The notes under the pieces are model-generated. The model worked only from the letters and a program-made list of their open reading frames with translations, searched no databases and was not told the origin of the DNA. DNA of 64,000 nucleotides from the NCBI RefSeq assembly GCF_002216855.1, contig NZ_CP022355.1:806001-870000 (forward strand). The letters are read 5' to 3'. Every line of letters begins with the position of its first letter. Position 1 is the first letter of the stretch. The position numbers and the translations under genes were made by a program. This document shows positions 52,707-63,000 of the stretch, one piece after another. The stretch is from Paraphotobacterium marinum. GTDB lineage: Bacteria; Pseudomonadota; Gammaproteobacteria; Enterobacterales; Vibrionaceae.

Positions 52707-53999
52707 TTATATAACTTTAGCTATTTCTTTAAAAGCAGTTTCTGATGCATTAATAGTTTGTTCAATTAAATCTTGAGTATGAGCTAATGAAATAAAACCA
52801 GCCTCAAAGGAAGAAGGCGCAAGATAGATACCTTGATCTAACATCTCATTAAAAAACTTCAAAAAATGTTCTTGATTACATTGATTAACATCTTTAAATG
52901 TAGAAATAGATTCTTGATTTGTAAAAAATAAACCAAACATACCACCGATTTGAGATGTTTTAAAAGGCACCTTATAATCATTTGCTACTGTTAGTAATCC
53001 TGATGTCAAAGATTTTGATTTATGATCTAAGTCCTTAAAATTTTTTTCATTCATTAATGTTTGTAAGCAAGCTGTTCCCGCAGCCATTGCTATAGGATTA
53101 CCAGACAAAGTTCCCGCTTGATAAACAGGACCATTAGGGGCTAACATATCCATGATTTCACTTTTGCCACCAAAAGCTGCGGCAGGTAAACCACCTCCGA
53201 TAATTTTTCCTAAACAAGTTAAGTCTGGTTGAACATCATAATATCCTTGTGCACTTTTATAATTAACTCTAAACCCAGTCATTACTTCATCAAAAATCAA
53301 GATAATCTTATTAAGATTACATAATTCTCTGATTTTCTTGAGGAAATTATCTTTTGGTAAAATACAGTTCATATTTCCAGCAACTGGCTCAATAATTAGG
53401 GCAGCAATTTCATTCTCATTATTTTTTATAGCTTGTTCTACAGATTTAATGTCATTAAATTGACACACTAACGTATCTTTAGTTGTATCATCTGGGATGC
53501 CGGCAGAGCTTGGTTTTCCAAAAGTTAAAGCACCCGAACCAGCCTTAACCAAAAGACTATCTACATGGCCATGATAACAGCCTTCAAATTTAATAATTTT
53601 GCTCTTGCCTGTATATCCTCGAGCTAAACGAATAGCGCTCATAGTGGCTTCAGTACCTGAGTTAACCATTCGAACCTTATCAATCGAAGATATATGTTTT
53701 TTGATTAATTCAGCCATTGTTATTTCTGGCTTAGTGGGGGCACCAAAACTTAAACCCTTATTTGTTGCGTTGATAACTGCCTCTTGTATTTTGGGATGGT
53801 TATGACCCAAAATCATAGGTCCCCAGGAACCAACATAATCTATATACTCATTGCCATCGATGTCGAATACATAAGCACCTTTAGCGGAATCAATGAAAAG
53901 TGGATTTCTTTTTACGCTACTAAATGAACGAACAGGTGAATTTACACCACCAGGTATGGATAATTTTGCTTGTTGAAAGCACTTTTCTGAATTGTTCAT
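52707..53999 (-). CDS. hemL: Glutamate-1-semialdehyde 2,1-aminomutase
   Basis: PLP enzyme that makes 5-aminolevulinate in the C5 haem pathway. The 430 residues (E. coli 426) begin with [20 protein letters not shown]. They carry [30 protein letters not shown], the aspartate of [12 protein letters not shown], and the PLP lysine in [12 protein letters not shown] (near residue 267). It heads a hemL-AI-2E permease-rsmC cluster and is divergent from clcA. Confidence 0.96.
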   Translation of the reverse strand: MNNSEKCFQQAKLSIPGGVNSPVRSFSSVKRNPLFIDSAKGAYVFDIDGNEYIDYVGSWGPMILGHNHPKIQEAVINATNKGLSFGAPTKPEITMAELIKKHISSIDKVRMVNSGTEATMSAIRLARGYTGKSKIIKFEGCYHGHVDSLLVKAGSGALTFGKPSSAGIPDDTTKDTLVCQFNDIKSVEQAIKNNENEIAALIIEPVAGNMNCILPKDNFLKKIRELCNLNKIILIFDEVMTGFRVNYKSAQGYYDVQPDLTCLGKIIGGGLPAAAFGGKSEIMDMLAPNGPVYQAGTLSGNPIAMAAGTACLQTLMNEKNFKDLDHKSKSLTSGLLTVANDYKVPFKTSQIGGMFGLFFTNQESISTFKDVNQCNQEHFLKFFNEMLDQGIYLAPSSFEAGFISLAHTQDLIEQTINASETAFKEIAKVI

Positions 54000-54131
54000 G
54001 TTGTTAAAATTCCTATAATAAAATTGAAAATTAAACTATGAAGATCTGCATCTTTTTGTTAAGATCATGCTAATTATTTTAGCTTGCAACTTCCAAAGTT
54101 GTATGTATCTCGATTAGGTTTATATGCCACA

Positions 54132-55520
54132 ATGATAACAGATGAATCAAATGAATTAAATAACAATAATAGAAATCAACCTAGTAGACTTGTAAGGAGG
54201 TTTTTTTCGGTTAGGAAAATTCCATTGTCTACACTTTTGTTATCATGTTTAACAGGTCTGCTTACTGGATTTGCAGCAACTGCATTTCAGTTAATAATAG
54301 GTTGGTTAACTCAATATAGAGTAAATTCATTTGATGTGAGCGTCCAAAACTTTTTTCTTATCAGTGTATTATCCTTTTTGATAAGCTTTGTTTTGGCTTA
54401 TTTTAGCTATTGGTTAGTTTTCAAGTTCGCACCTGAAGCATCAGGATCAGGTATCCCTGAAATAGAAGGAGCTCTTGATGATATAAGGCCTGTGAGGTGG
54501 TGGCGTGTATTGCCAGTTAAATTTTTAGGTGGTATAGCTGCATTGGGTTCTGGGATGGTCTTAGGTAGAGAAGGTCCCACAGTTCAAATTGGTGGAAATA
54601 TTGGTTGTATGCTCTTTGACTTATTTCGATTAAAAGATAAAGATGTAAGACATGCCTTAATAGCATCAGGCTCAGCTGGCGGACTAGCTGCTGCTTTTAA
54701 TGCGCCCCTAGCAGGTATTATGTTTGTAATTGAAGAAATGAGGCCTCAATTCAGATATAGTTTTATTTCTATTAAAGGAGTAACAATATCTGTAGTCGTT
54801 GCGGTTATAGTTTTAAATTATTTTAGAGGACCTTCTGCGGAAATTATCATTCCTGATAATATAACACCACCCGTTCAGTCTTTGTGGCTTTTTTTATTGT
54901 TAGGTTGTTTGTTTGGTGTTTTTGGCGTTTTTTTTAATAAACTTGTAACATTATTTCAAAATGTTTTTTCAAGTATTCAAAATAAATATCCTAAATATTA
55001 TATGTACATTGTATCTACAATGGGGGGATGTTTTGGAATTTTTCTTTTTTATTTTCCTGAAATAACAAGAGGGGGTATTGAAATTATCCCAAGTTTAACT
55101 TCTGGAATTCATGGAATAGCATTTTTGTTTATTTTATTCGCCTTGAGACTTATTGTAACTCTTTTATGCTTCGGCTCAGGAGCACCTGGAGGCATTTTTG
55201 CACCAATGTTAGCTTTAGGAACTTTATTTGGCATGTGTTTTGGTATTGTTGCCGTTTATTTATTTCCCACATTCAATTTGTCTCCTAGTGTTTTTGCAAT
55301 AGCTGGGATGGGAGCTCTTTTTGCCGCAACAGTTAGAGCGCCAATGACGGGAGTTCTTCTAGTCATTGAGCTCACGCACCATTACAATATAATTCTACCT
55401 CTCATCATCACTACTTTGGGTGCGACAATGTTAGCACAAGCGTTGGGTGGTAAACCTATTTACTCGATGTTACTCAAAAGAAAAATTGAGCAAGAAAAAG
55501 AGAGACAATCAAGTACTTAA
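54132..55520 (+). CDS. clcA: H+/Cl- exchange transporter ClcA
   Basis: Two-proton, one-chloride antiporter linked to acid resistance. I prefer the ATG at 54132 (MITDESNELN), giving 462 residues, over an in-frame TTG at 54084, because E. coli ClcA has a similar short hydrophilic N-terminus. Signature segments are GSGIPEIEGAL, the gating glutamate in GREGPTVQIGGNIG, the proton glutamate in FVIEEMRPQFRYS, GAPGGIFAPMLALG and GMGALFAATVRAP. The exchanger residues are both present, so it is not a channel. The ribosome site is weak. It is followed by erpA. Confidence 0.94.
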   Translation: MITDESNELNNNNRNQPSRLVRRFFSVRKIPLSTLLLSCLTGLLTGFAATAFQLIIGWLTQYRVNSFDVSVQNFFLISVLSFLISFVLAYFSYWLVFKFAPEASGSGIPEIEGALDDIRPVRWWRVLPVKFLGGIAALGSGMVLGREGPTVQIGGNIGCMLFDLFRLKDKDVRHALIASGSAGGLAAAFNAPLAGIMFVIEEMRPQFRYSFISIKGVTISVVVAVIVLNYFRGPSAEIIIPDNITPPVQSLWLFLLLGCLFGVFGVFFNKLVTLFQNVFSSIQNKYPKYYMYIVSTMGGCFGIFLFYFPEITRGGIEIIPSLTSGIHGIAFLFILFALRLIVTLLCFGSGAPGGIFAPMLALGTLFGMCFGIVAVYLFPTFNLSPSVFAIAGMGALFAATVRAPMTGVLLVIELTHHYNIILPLIITTLGATMLAQALGGKPIYSMLLKRKIEQEKERQSST

Positions 55521-55593
55521 GCTTAAGGCTTGAATATCACCTTAGATTATTGGATAATTACATAATTAATTCTTTTATTAATGTGAGGTAGCT

Positions 55594-55935
55594 ATGTCTT
55601 CAAGTGAATTACCTATTAACTTTTCTGACAAAGCCGCTAGTAGAGTAAAAGTACTCATCGAAGAAGAAGAAAATAACAATCTAATGTTGAGAGTTTTTAT
55701 AACTGGTGGTGGCTGTAGTGGGTTTCAATATGGCTTTACTTTTGATGAATCCGAAAATGAGGGTGATATTAAAATACTGAACAATGGAGTAACTCTTATT
55801 ATTGACCCGATGAGTTTACAATATTTAGTGGGTGGAACAGTAGATTATACTGAGGGTCTTGAAGGCTCTAGATTTTTTGTTGATAATCCCAACGCAACAA
55901 CAACATGTGGCTGTGGTGCTTCTTTTAGTATTTAA
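55594..55935 (+). CDS. erpA: Iron-sulfur cluster insertion protein ErpA
   Basis: A-type carrier that delivers iron-sulfur clusters to enzymes such as IspG and IspH. The 113 residues (E. coli 114) carry the three cluster cysteines: one in [11 protein letters not shown] and two in [18 protein letters not shown] precedes the ATG. tyrS follows after 14 bases and may be co-transcribed. Confidence 0.96.
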   Translation: MSSSELPINFSDKAASRVKVLIEEEENNNLMLRVFITGGGCSGFQYGFTFDESENEGDIKILNNGVTLIIDPMSLQYLVGGTVDYTEGLEGSRFFVDNPNATTTCGCGASFSI

Positions 55936-55949
55936 AATTGGTAAACTTG

Positions 55950-57143
55950 ATGAATGATAATGATATAAGTGTAAAGTTAAAAGAAATTAAAAAAGGCATT
56001 GAAGAACTTTTGCCTGAAGTTGAATTAATTAACAAGTTAAAGCAGAAAAAAAAATTAGTCGTAAAACTAGGTGCAGATCCAACGGCACCTGATCTTCATT
56101 TGGGTCATACAGTTGTCTTGAATAAATTGAAGTTATTACAGGATTTTGGATATACTGTTAAATTTTTAATTGGTGATTTCACTGCAATGGTTGGAGATCC
56201 AACTGGAAAAAATGTTACAAGACCACCGTTAACCAGAGAACAAGTGTTGGAAAATGCCAAGACTTATGAAAAGCAAATTTTTAAAATTCTTGATCCTTCA
56301 AAAACAGATGTAGTATTTAACTCTGAGTGGCTTACAGCTTTAGGTGCAGAGGGAATGTTAAGATTATCCTCAAGTCAAACTGTAGCTCGCATGTTAGAGC
56401 GTGATGACTTTAAAAAGAGATACCAAGAAGGAACGGCAATAAGTATTCATGAATTTTTATATCCATTACTTCAAGGTTATGACTCTGTAGCACTTGAAGC
56501 AGATATTGAAATTGGTGGAACTGATCAAAAATTTAATTTACTAATGGGGCGTGAGCTCCAAAAGCACAACTCTAAGGAACCTCAAGTTATTCTGACCATG
56601 CCATTATTGATTGGTTTAGATGGCGTTAAAAAAATGTCTAAATCTGCCAATAACTATATTGGAATTGACGAATCACCTAACGATATGTTTGGTAAGTTGA
56701 TGTCTATATCAGATGAGTTAATGTGGCAATATTTTGATCTTTTATCATTTAAATCTACAGAAGAAATTTCTAAGTTACGTAGTGCCGTTATAGCAGGGAA
56801 AAATCCAAAAGATGTCAAAGTTCTTTTAGCTAAGGAGATTATAGCTAGATTTCACTCAGAAGAGGAAGCTGATAAAGCTGAACTTAACTTTATTGATCAA
56901 TTTAAAAAAGGAAAAATTCCTGATGACATTCAAGAGTTTAAATTAAATTTGAACTTAACTATGCCGCAAATTTTAAAGTTATCAAATTTGTGTCAGTCTA
57001 CATCAGAAGCAATGCGAATGATTAAGCAGGGAGCTCTGAAAATTGATGGAGAAAAGATTGCCTCAACAACAGCTTCATTAGAGAAAGGAGAGTATGTTAT
57101 ACAAGTTGGTAAACGAAAATTTGCAAAAGTTTTCTTAAGCTAA
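55950..57143 (+). CDS. tyrS: Tyrosyl-tRNA synthetase
   Basis: Charges tRNA-Tyr; class I enzyme. The start at ATG 55950 (MNDNDISVK) gives 397 residues; an in-frame TTG at 55938 is less likely. It has the HIGH-type motif [13 protein letters not shown] (near residue 49) and the KMSKS motif [12 protein letters not shown] (near residue 229). A C-terminal S4 RNA-binding domain has [16 protein letters not shown]. The length and motif pattern suit the shorter of the two bacterial TyrRS types. It overlaps convergent btuF by nine bases. Confidence 0.95.
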   Translation: MNDNDISVKLKEIKKGIEELLPEVELINKLKQKKKLVVKLGADPTAPDLHLGHTVVLNKLKLLQDFGYTVKFLIGDFTAMVGDPTGKNVTRPPLTREQVLENAKTYEKQIFKILDPSKTDVVFNSEWLTALGAEGMLRLSSSQTVARMLERDDFKKRYQEGTAISIHEFLYPLLQGYDSVALEADIEIGGTDQKFNLLMGRELQKHNSKEPQVILTMPLLIGLDGVKKMSKSANNYIGIDESPNDMFGKLMSISDELMWQYFDLLSFKSTEEISKLRSAVIAGKNPKDVKVLLAKEIIARFHSEEEADKAELNFIDQFKKGKIPDDIQEFKLNLNLTMPQILKLSNLCQSTSEAMRMIKQGALKIDGEKIASTTASLEKGEYVIQVGKRKFAKVFLS

Positions 57144-57959
57144 ACTAGATTCTTGTACTTTTTTACAGATATATTTTATTTGGGTTAATATTCTAAATGT
57201 TGGCCTAGATAAAATATTACTGTTAACTTTAATTATATTTTTATTTTTTATTGCAGGTATATCTTTCCAATTACTCCAATAGGACAAGATATCTTCTTTG
57301 GATTGCACAGAAAAAATAATATTTGGCTTTTTTTGAATAACCAACTCTTTATTGACCACAGGATAACTATCTTTTACTTCATTAATAATATTTGTGCCAC
57401 CACAAAAAGAAAATATAGCATTTGGCCAGCTTTTTCCACTAGATGTTATCAAGTTTGTTGAAGACATTTGATAAAAGTATCTAAAATGATGTAGGGTAGG
57501 ATATTTACTCCTAATTTTCTGTAGCTTTTCTTGGAACGATTCTATATTTTTATAAGCAACTCTTTTGTTTTTGACGTAATGACTGAGTTCTTTTACAGTA
57601 TCAATTATATCATTAATATTCTTAGGATCTGAATATAAAATTTTTATACCAAATTTTTTAAGTTGCTCAATTTGTTTAGGGGAATTACCTCCACTCCAAG
57701 CAAGAATTAAGTCAGGTTTTAGTCTTAAGACTTTCTCGATATTTATTCCATTGTAGTTTGCTACAACAGGAATGAAGCTGGCTTGTTTTGGATAATCACT
57801 ATAGCTACTAACACCAACTAAGTTTTGTCCCATTCCAGCAGAGTAAGCTAGCTCAGTTAAATGTGGTGATAAACTAATAACACGCTTTGCGACAAAGAAA
57901 CTTTCTCCATAACAATTTAAACAAATTATTATAGAGAAAGAAATAATAATACGTATCAT
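57135..57959 (-). CDS. btuF: Vitamin B12-binding periplasmic protein
   Basis: Captures cobalamin for the BtuCD importer. The 274 residues (E. coli 266) have a signal peptide (about residues 1-18, [17 protein letters not shown]), then [46 protein letters not shown] and [13 protein letters not shown], all typical. Overlaps the mtnN end by four bases (mtnN-btuF pairing as in E. coli) and the convergent tyrS end by nine. The partners btuC and btuD are not in this window. Confidence 0.92.
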   Translation of the reverse strand: MIRIIISFSIIICLNCYGESFFVAKRVISLSPHLTELAYSAGMGQNLVGVSSYSDYPKQASFIPVVANYNGINIEKVLRLKPDLILAWSGGNSPKQIEQLKKFGIKILYSDPKNINDIIDTVKELSHYVKNKRVAYKNIESFQEKLQKIRSKYPTLHHFRYFYQMSSTNLITSSGKSWPNAIFSFCGGTNIINEVKDSYPVVNKELVIQKKPNIIFSVQSKEDILSYWSNWKDIPAIKNKNIIKVNSNILSRPTFRILTQIKYICKKVQESSLA

Positions 57960-58621
57960 AAGTTTTCAAGAAGCATTAATATGATTTTAGATGAATTTTT
58001 TGATGCTATTGGAAGAAATTCTTCAAATGTCATTGACGAGTCATTATTTGCACCATCAGATATTGCCCTTAAGACCACAAATGGAACATCAAACATAAAA
58101 CAAGTTTGAGCAATTGCAGCAGCCTCCATATCAACTGCTATAGCCTCTGGAAAATCTTTCTTAATTTTTAAAGTTGCATGTTCAGATGCTACAAAGGAGT
58201 CACCACTGCAAAGCAAGCCAAAGTGGTAATTTTGATTTTCTTGCGCCAAAACAGATTTTAGTTGATCGATTAAGTTTTTATCTGCGCTATAGTGAATGGG
58301 TAATTGAGCACATTGCCCTTTAGCATACCCAAACGCTGTTAAATCAACATCGTGATGGGTTACATTTGTTGAAACAACAACATCGCCAATACAGAAATGA
58401 TCTTTTAAGCTTCCAGCTGAGCCTGTATTGATAATAAAATCAGGCTTAAAATTTTCAATAAGAATAGTAGTACCAATTGTTGCTGCAACTTTGCCTATTC
58501 CCGATTGAGTTAATGTAACTTTATGACTTAAGATAGTCCCGGTGAAAAACTTACACCCACCAATTTTGGTTTCTTTGAGGTTCTTGATATTATTTTTAAT
58601 AATCTCTACTTCTTGAGGCAT
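57956..58621 (-). CDS. mtnN: 5'-methylthioadenosine/S-adenosylhomocysteine nucleosidase; N-terminus displaced by a frameshift
   Basis: Removes adenine from methylthioadenosine and S-adenosylhomocysteine. The uninterrupted frame from ATG 58621 gives 221 residues and lacks the first beta strand. Upstream in the same frame the codons read IGIIGA directly before that ATG, which is the normal start region, but no start codon serves it. An ATG at 58645-58647 is followed by A4 (coding strand; 58641-58644), and five As would read MKNIGIIGAMPQEVEI, giving 230 residues (E. coli 232). Later motifs are present: KVAATIGTTI, INTGSAGSL, VDMEAAAIAQ and the catalytic aspartate in RAISDGAN. As written the enzyme would lack its N-terminal strand and may be inactive. 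It precedes btuF. Confidence 0.9.
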   Translation of the reverse strand: MPQEVEIIKNNIKNLKETKIGGCKFFTGTILSHKVTLTQSGIGKVAATIGTTILIENFKPDFIINTGSAGSLKDHFCIGDVVVSTNVTHHDVDLTAFGYAKGQCAQLPIHYSADKNLIDQLKSVLAQENQNYHFGLLCSGDSFVASEHATLKIKKDFPEAIAVDMEAAAIAQTCFMFDVPFVVLRAISDGANNDSSMTFEEFLPIASKNSSKIILMLLENL

Positions 58622-58659
58622 TGCGCCAATTATTCCAATATTTTCATTGATATCTCTTT

Positions 58660-60063
58660 TTAATTACTTTTGAGGTATTTAATAATATTCTTGCCAGAAA
58701 GTCTACCATCGCTTATTGCCGTTACAACTAAATCAGAACCTCTTACCATATCTCCTCCAGCAAATACTTTACTATTTGTAGTTTGAGATTCTCTGAGATG
58801 TTGTTTTGAAACTTTTATAGTACCGTTATTTTCTAGTTCAATGTTATGGTTTATTAACCACTCTAAATTATGAGGTCTAAAACCAAAAGCGACAATTATA
58901 ACATCAGCATGAAGTTCAATTATCTCGTCTGTTTTAGTGATAAATTCTTTTTTGATTTCATCATAATAAGTTTTGTGAAATTGAACGCCATGAGCAGTTT
59001 CACCATCACTTAAAAACTCTATAGGTTGTAAGTTAAATTTAAAATCAACACCTTCCTCAATAGCATTTTGAACTTCTTGTTTCGATCCTGGCATTGTCTC
59101 CCTGTCTTTTCTGTAGATGCACTTTACTGAGTTTGCACCTAAACGAATAGAGGTTCTTACACAATCCATAGCTGTATCGCCACCACCTAAAACAATAACA
59201 TTTTTGTTTTTAATTTGGCTCAAGTCGTAATCTTGCTTTTCTAAACCAATATTTTTATAACCTTGAGTTACTAAAAAAGGTAGGGCATTAGTGACATTTT
59301 GTAATTTAGGATCATGAAATTGAGGTATTAAGCTTTTATATGTCCCTACCGATAAAAAAATAGCATCATATTCATCTAATAGTTGCGAAAATTGTAAGTC
59401 TTTACCTATTTCAGTATTAAGATGAAAATTAACTCCCATTTCCTCAAAAATAGTTCTTCTATTTTTAATAATGTTTTTATCCAGTTTAAATGCTGGTATT
59501 CCGAATGTTAATAAGCCGCCTATTTCAGGATATCGATCAAAGACATGGACATCCACCCCATTTCTAGAAAGGATATCGGCACATGAAAGTCCTGCAGGAC
59601 CAGCGCCAACAACAGCTACTTTTTTACCCATCTTATTTACTTTTGATAAGTCAGGTTTCCAGCCAAGTTTAAATGCAGTGTCAACGATATATTTTTCAAT
59701 TGTTCCGATTGTTACTGCACCGAAATCATCATTTAATGTACAAACACTTTCACATAGCCTATCCTGCGGGCAAACTCGACCACAAACTTCAGGCAAAGAA
59801 TTTGTTTGATGAGCAAGCTCAGCAGCTTCTATAATCCTTCCTTCATTAGCTAATTTTAACCATTGCGGAATATAGTTATGAACAGGACATTTCCATTGAC
59901 AATATGGATTACCACAGTCTAGACATCTGTCTGCTTGTGATTTCGCTTGTTTGTCAGAAACATCCTCATAAATTTCAACAAATTGTTTTTTTCGCTTATT
60001 TATATTTTTTTTAGTTGGTTCTATTCTTTTAACATCAATAAACTGATAAATATTCTGATCCAT
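58660..60063 (-). CDS. gltD: Glutamate synthase (NADPH) small subunit
   Basis: Passes electrons from NADPH through FAD and iron-sulfur clusters to GltB. The 467 residues (E. coli 472) have two N-terminal cysteine clusters (CLDCGNPYCQWKCP and CGRVCPQDRLCESVC), the FAD fold VAVVGAGPAGLSCAD (near residue 150) and the NADPH fold VIVLGGGDTAMDCVR. It lies 18 bases after gltB in the standard gltB-gltD order. Confidence 0.96.
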   Translation of the reverse strand: MDQNIYQFIDVKRIEPTKKNINKRKKQFVEIYEDVSDKQAKSQADRCLDCGNPYCQWKCPVHNYIPQWLKLANEGRIIEAAELAHQTNSLPEVCGRVCPQDRLCESVCTLNDDFGAVTIGTIEKYIVDTAFKLGWKPDLSKVNKMGKKVAVVGAGPAGLSCADILSRNGVDVHVFDRYPEIGGLLTFGIPAFKLDKNIIKNRRTIFEEMGVNFHLNTEIGKDLQFSQLLDEYDAIFLSVGTYKSLIPQFHDPKLQNVTNALPFLVTQGYKNIGLEKQDYDLSQIKNKNVIVLGGGDTAMDCVRTSIRLGANSVKCIYRKDRETMPGSKQEVQNAIEEGVDFKFNLQPIEFLSDGETAHGVQFHKTYYDEIKKEFITKTDEIIELHADVIIVAFGFRPHNLEWLINHNIELENNGTIKVSKQHLRESQTTNSKVFAGGDMVRGSDLVVTAISDGRLSGKNIIKYLKSN

Positions 60064-60081
60064 AATTTTTTCTCCTCTAGA

Positions 60082-63000
60082 TTATTGTGCTTGAAAGTGA
60101 ATTTCGTTTTTGGAACGACTTTCATGACCTAAAAGTGTATTTATATCTGCAAGTTTAGGTTTTACAAGGAGCATATCAGATACAAATTTATCAAAATTAT
60201 TCAAAATATCATTAGCAAATGTGGATTGAGTTTTTTCTACATGTGTAAAAATCAAGCCTCTAAGATGCTCTCTATGGATATTTAACCCGTCTAATTCGAT
60301 TAACTCTATAAATTCATCATTTACTATATTAAGCCCATGTTTAATTTTTGGAATATACGCAAACCCCCCAGTCATTCCAGCACCAAAGTTTATCCCTACT
60401 TTTCCAAGGATAACAACAATGCCTCCAGTCATATATTCACAAGCATTATCCCCCACGCCCTCTATAACAGCTAGCGCACCAGAATTACGAACAGCAAAAC
60501 GTTCTCCTGCCATGCCTGATGCAAATAATTGTCCACCGGTTGCTCCATATAAGCAAGTATTACCCATTATTGGTGTTTCATTAGTTTTAAAACTCGACCC
60601 CATAGGAGGTTTAATTATAATTGTTCCACCATTCATTCCCTTCCCAACATAATCATTAGCATCGCCAGTTAAATTCATATTCATACCATTTGAGTTCCAA
60701 CAGGCAAATGATTGTCCAGCAGTTCCAGTAAAGTTAATGTTTACATGCTTTTTTATTAATCCTTCGGCACCAAATTTTTTTGAAATAAAACCAGATAAAG
60801 ATGCACCAACTGAACGATCTGTATTTCTAATATTAAAATTAAATTGACTTGAAAATGAATTATCTAAATTATTAATAAAAGCATCCAAGATTTTTTTATT
60901 TAAAATACCTTCATCTATTGGGTTATTTTTAGTTGTTTGATAAAGTAGATTACTCTTCTCTCTATAAAGAATAGAATTTAGATTTAAATTATTATGTTTT
61001 TGGTTTAATCCTTCAATTACCTTGAGATATTCTGTTTTACCAATAATTTCATTTAATTGAGTAACGCCTAAATTTGCTAATATTTGACGAACTTCTTCAG
61101 ATATATGAGTGAAAAAATTTATCACTTGATTTGGGAGACCTTTAAAAAAATTATCTCTTAATACTTTATCTTGAGTTGCGACACCTGTAGCACAATTGTT
61201 TAAGTGACATATACGAAGATATTTACAACCTAGGGCTACCATAGGAGCAGTCCCAAAACCAAAACTTTCAGCACCTAGAATGGCAGCTTTGATGACATCT
61301 AGACCAGTTTTTAGTCCACCATCAACTTGTAATCTAATTTTATGTCTAAGTTTATTTTTAACAAGAACTTGTTGTGTTTCAGCCAAACCAAGCTCCCATG
61401 GGCTTCCAGCATGTTTAACAGATGATAGCGGGCTCGCACCAGTACCTCCATCATAACCCGATATCGTTATCATATCTGCATTAGCTTTAACTACACCTGC
61501 AGCAATTGTTCCTACACCAGGTTCAGAAACAAGTTTAACTGAAATTAATGCAGATGGATTTAATTGCTTTAAATCAAAAATTAATTGAGCAAGGTCCTCT
61601 ATAGAGTAGATATCATGATGTGGCGGAGGAGATATTAAAGTGACACCAACAGTAGAAAATCTGAGCTTTGCAATTTCAGGAGTTACTTTGTGTCCTGGTA
61701 ATTGACCTCCTTCTCCTGGCTTTGCACCTTGCGCAACTTTGATTTGGATCACCTCAGCATTCATTAAGTAATGAGGAGTGACACCAAATCTACCTGATGC
61801 AACTTGTTTTATTTTTGAATTTTTGATTGTATTAAATCGTTTGGAGTCTTCTCCACCTTCGCCTGAATTTGAATTTCCGCCAATTGTATTCATTGCTATT
61901 GCCAGGGCTTCATGAGCCTCGGGACTCAGTGCTCCAATTGACATGGCTGCAGTATCAAAACGTTCTAATATATTTTGTTTTGGTTCAACCTTAGTCAACT
62001 CAATGGGTTGCCTCTTTGTTGAAAGTTCAAGTAAGTTGCGAAGACTTGAGATATTATTTTCATTTATTTGCTTTGCATATTGAATATAATCTTTATCCTG
62101 ATTGGATTTAGTATATTTGTGAAGAAGTGAAATAACATCGGGATTATATGCGTGAAACTCACCGTCAAAAGTATATTTTAATTGCCCACCACGACTGACA
62201 GGCTCTAGTTCATCCCAAGCACTCTGACTTAAAACTGAGAGATCTTCATTAAACTCACTGAAATTGGCACCTGAAATTCTGCTATCTACTCCCTCAAAAC
62301 ACAAAGAGATTACATCATCATGAATACCAATTGCTTCAAAAAGTTGTGAGCATCTGTATGATGAAATTGTTGAAATACCCATTTTGGACATTATTTTAAG
62401 TAAACCCTTGTTGATAGCATTTCTATAATTTATCATCACATCTTTATAACCAAGTTTGATGACCTCTGAATCGATGAGTTCAGCAAGTATTTCATATGAA
62501 AGATATGGGTAAATCGCTGTAGCACCAAAACCTAGCAGAACAGAAAATTGATGAGGGTCTCTAGCTGAGGCAGTTTCAACGATGATATTTGTATCACATC
62601 TTAAGTTTTCCTTAACAAGTGTTTTATGAACTGCACCCACAGCCATTGCTGCAGGAATTGTGTTAAAATTTTTATGTAAATTTTTATCTGAAATTATAAT
62701 TAAAACTGCATTGTTCTTCACTTGTTCTATTACTTTCTCAGTTAGTTCACAGATTGCCATCTTAAGACTTTGTTGAGCTGGGTTGTATTGGAGACTGACT
62801 TTAGAGCTTTTATAGTGTAATTGATCAAGACCCAATAGCTGTCTCATATCAGAATATAACAAAACTGGCGTTTTAAAAGAGACTCTAAAGGCATGCCCAT
62901 CTGTTTCAGAAAAAACATTCATCTCTTTGCCAATATTAGTGGAGAGACTCATGACATGTTTTTCTCTGAGTGGGTCAATAGGTGGGTTTGTAACTTGTGC

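Noticed and set aside
54084-54131. TTG start 16 codons upstream for clcA
   Set aside because: No ribosome site and no similarity to the family N-terminus in the added residues; ATG 54132 gives the usual length.
55516-55527. Palindrome CTTAAGCTTAAG between clcA and erpA
   Set aside because: Only 12 bases of tandem CTTAAG; in AT-rich DNA this is weak evidence for an operator or terminator.
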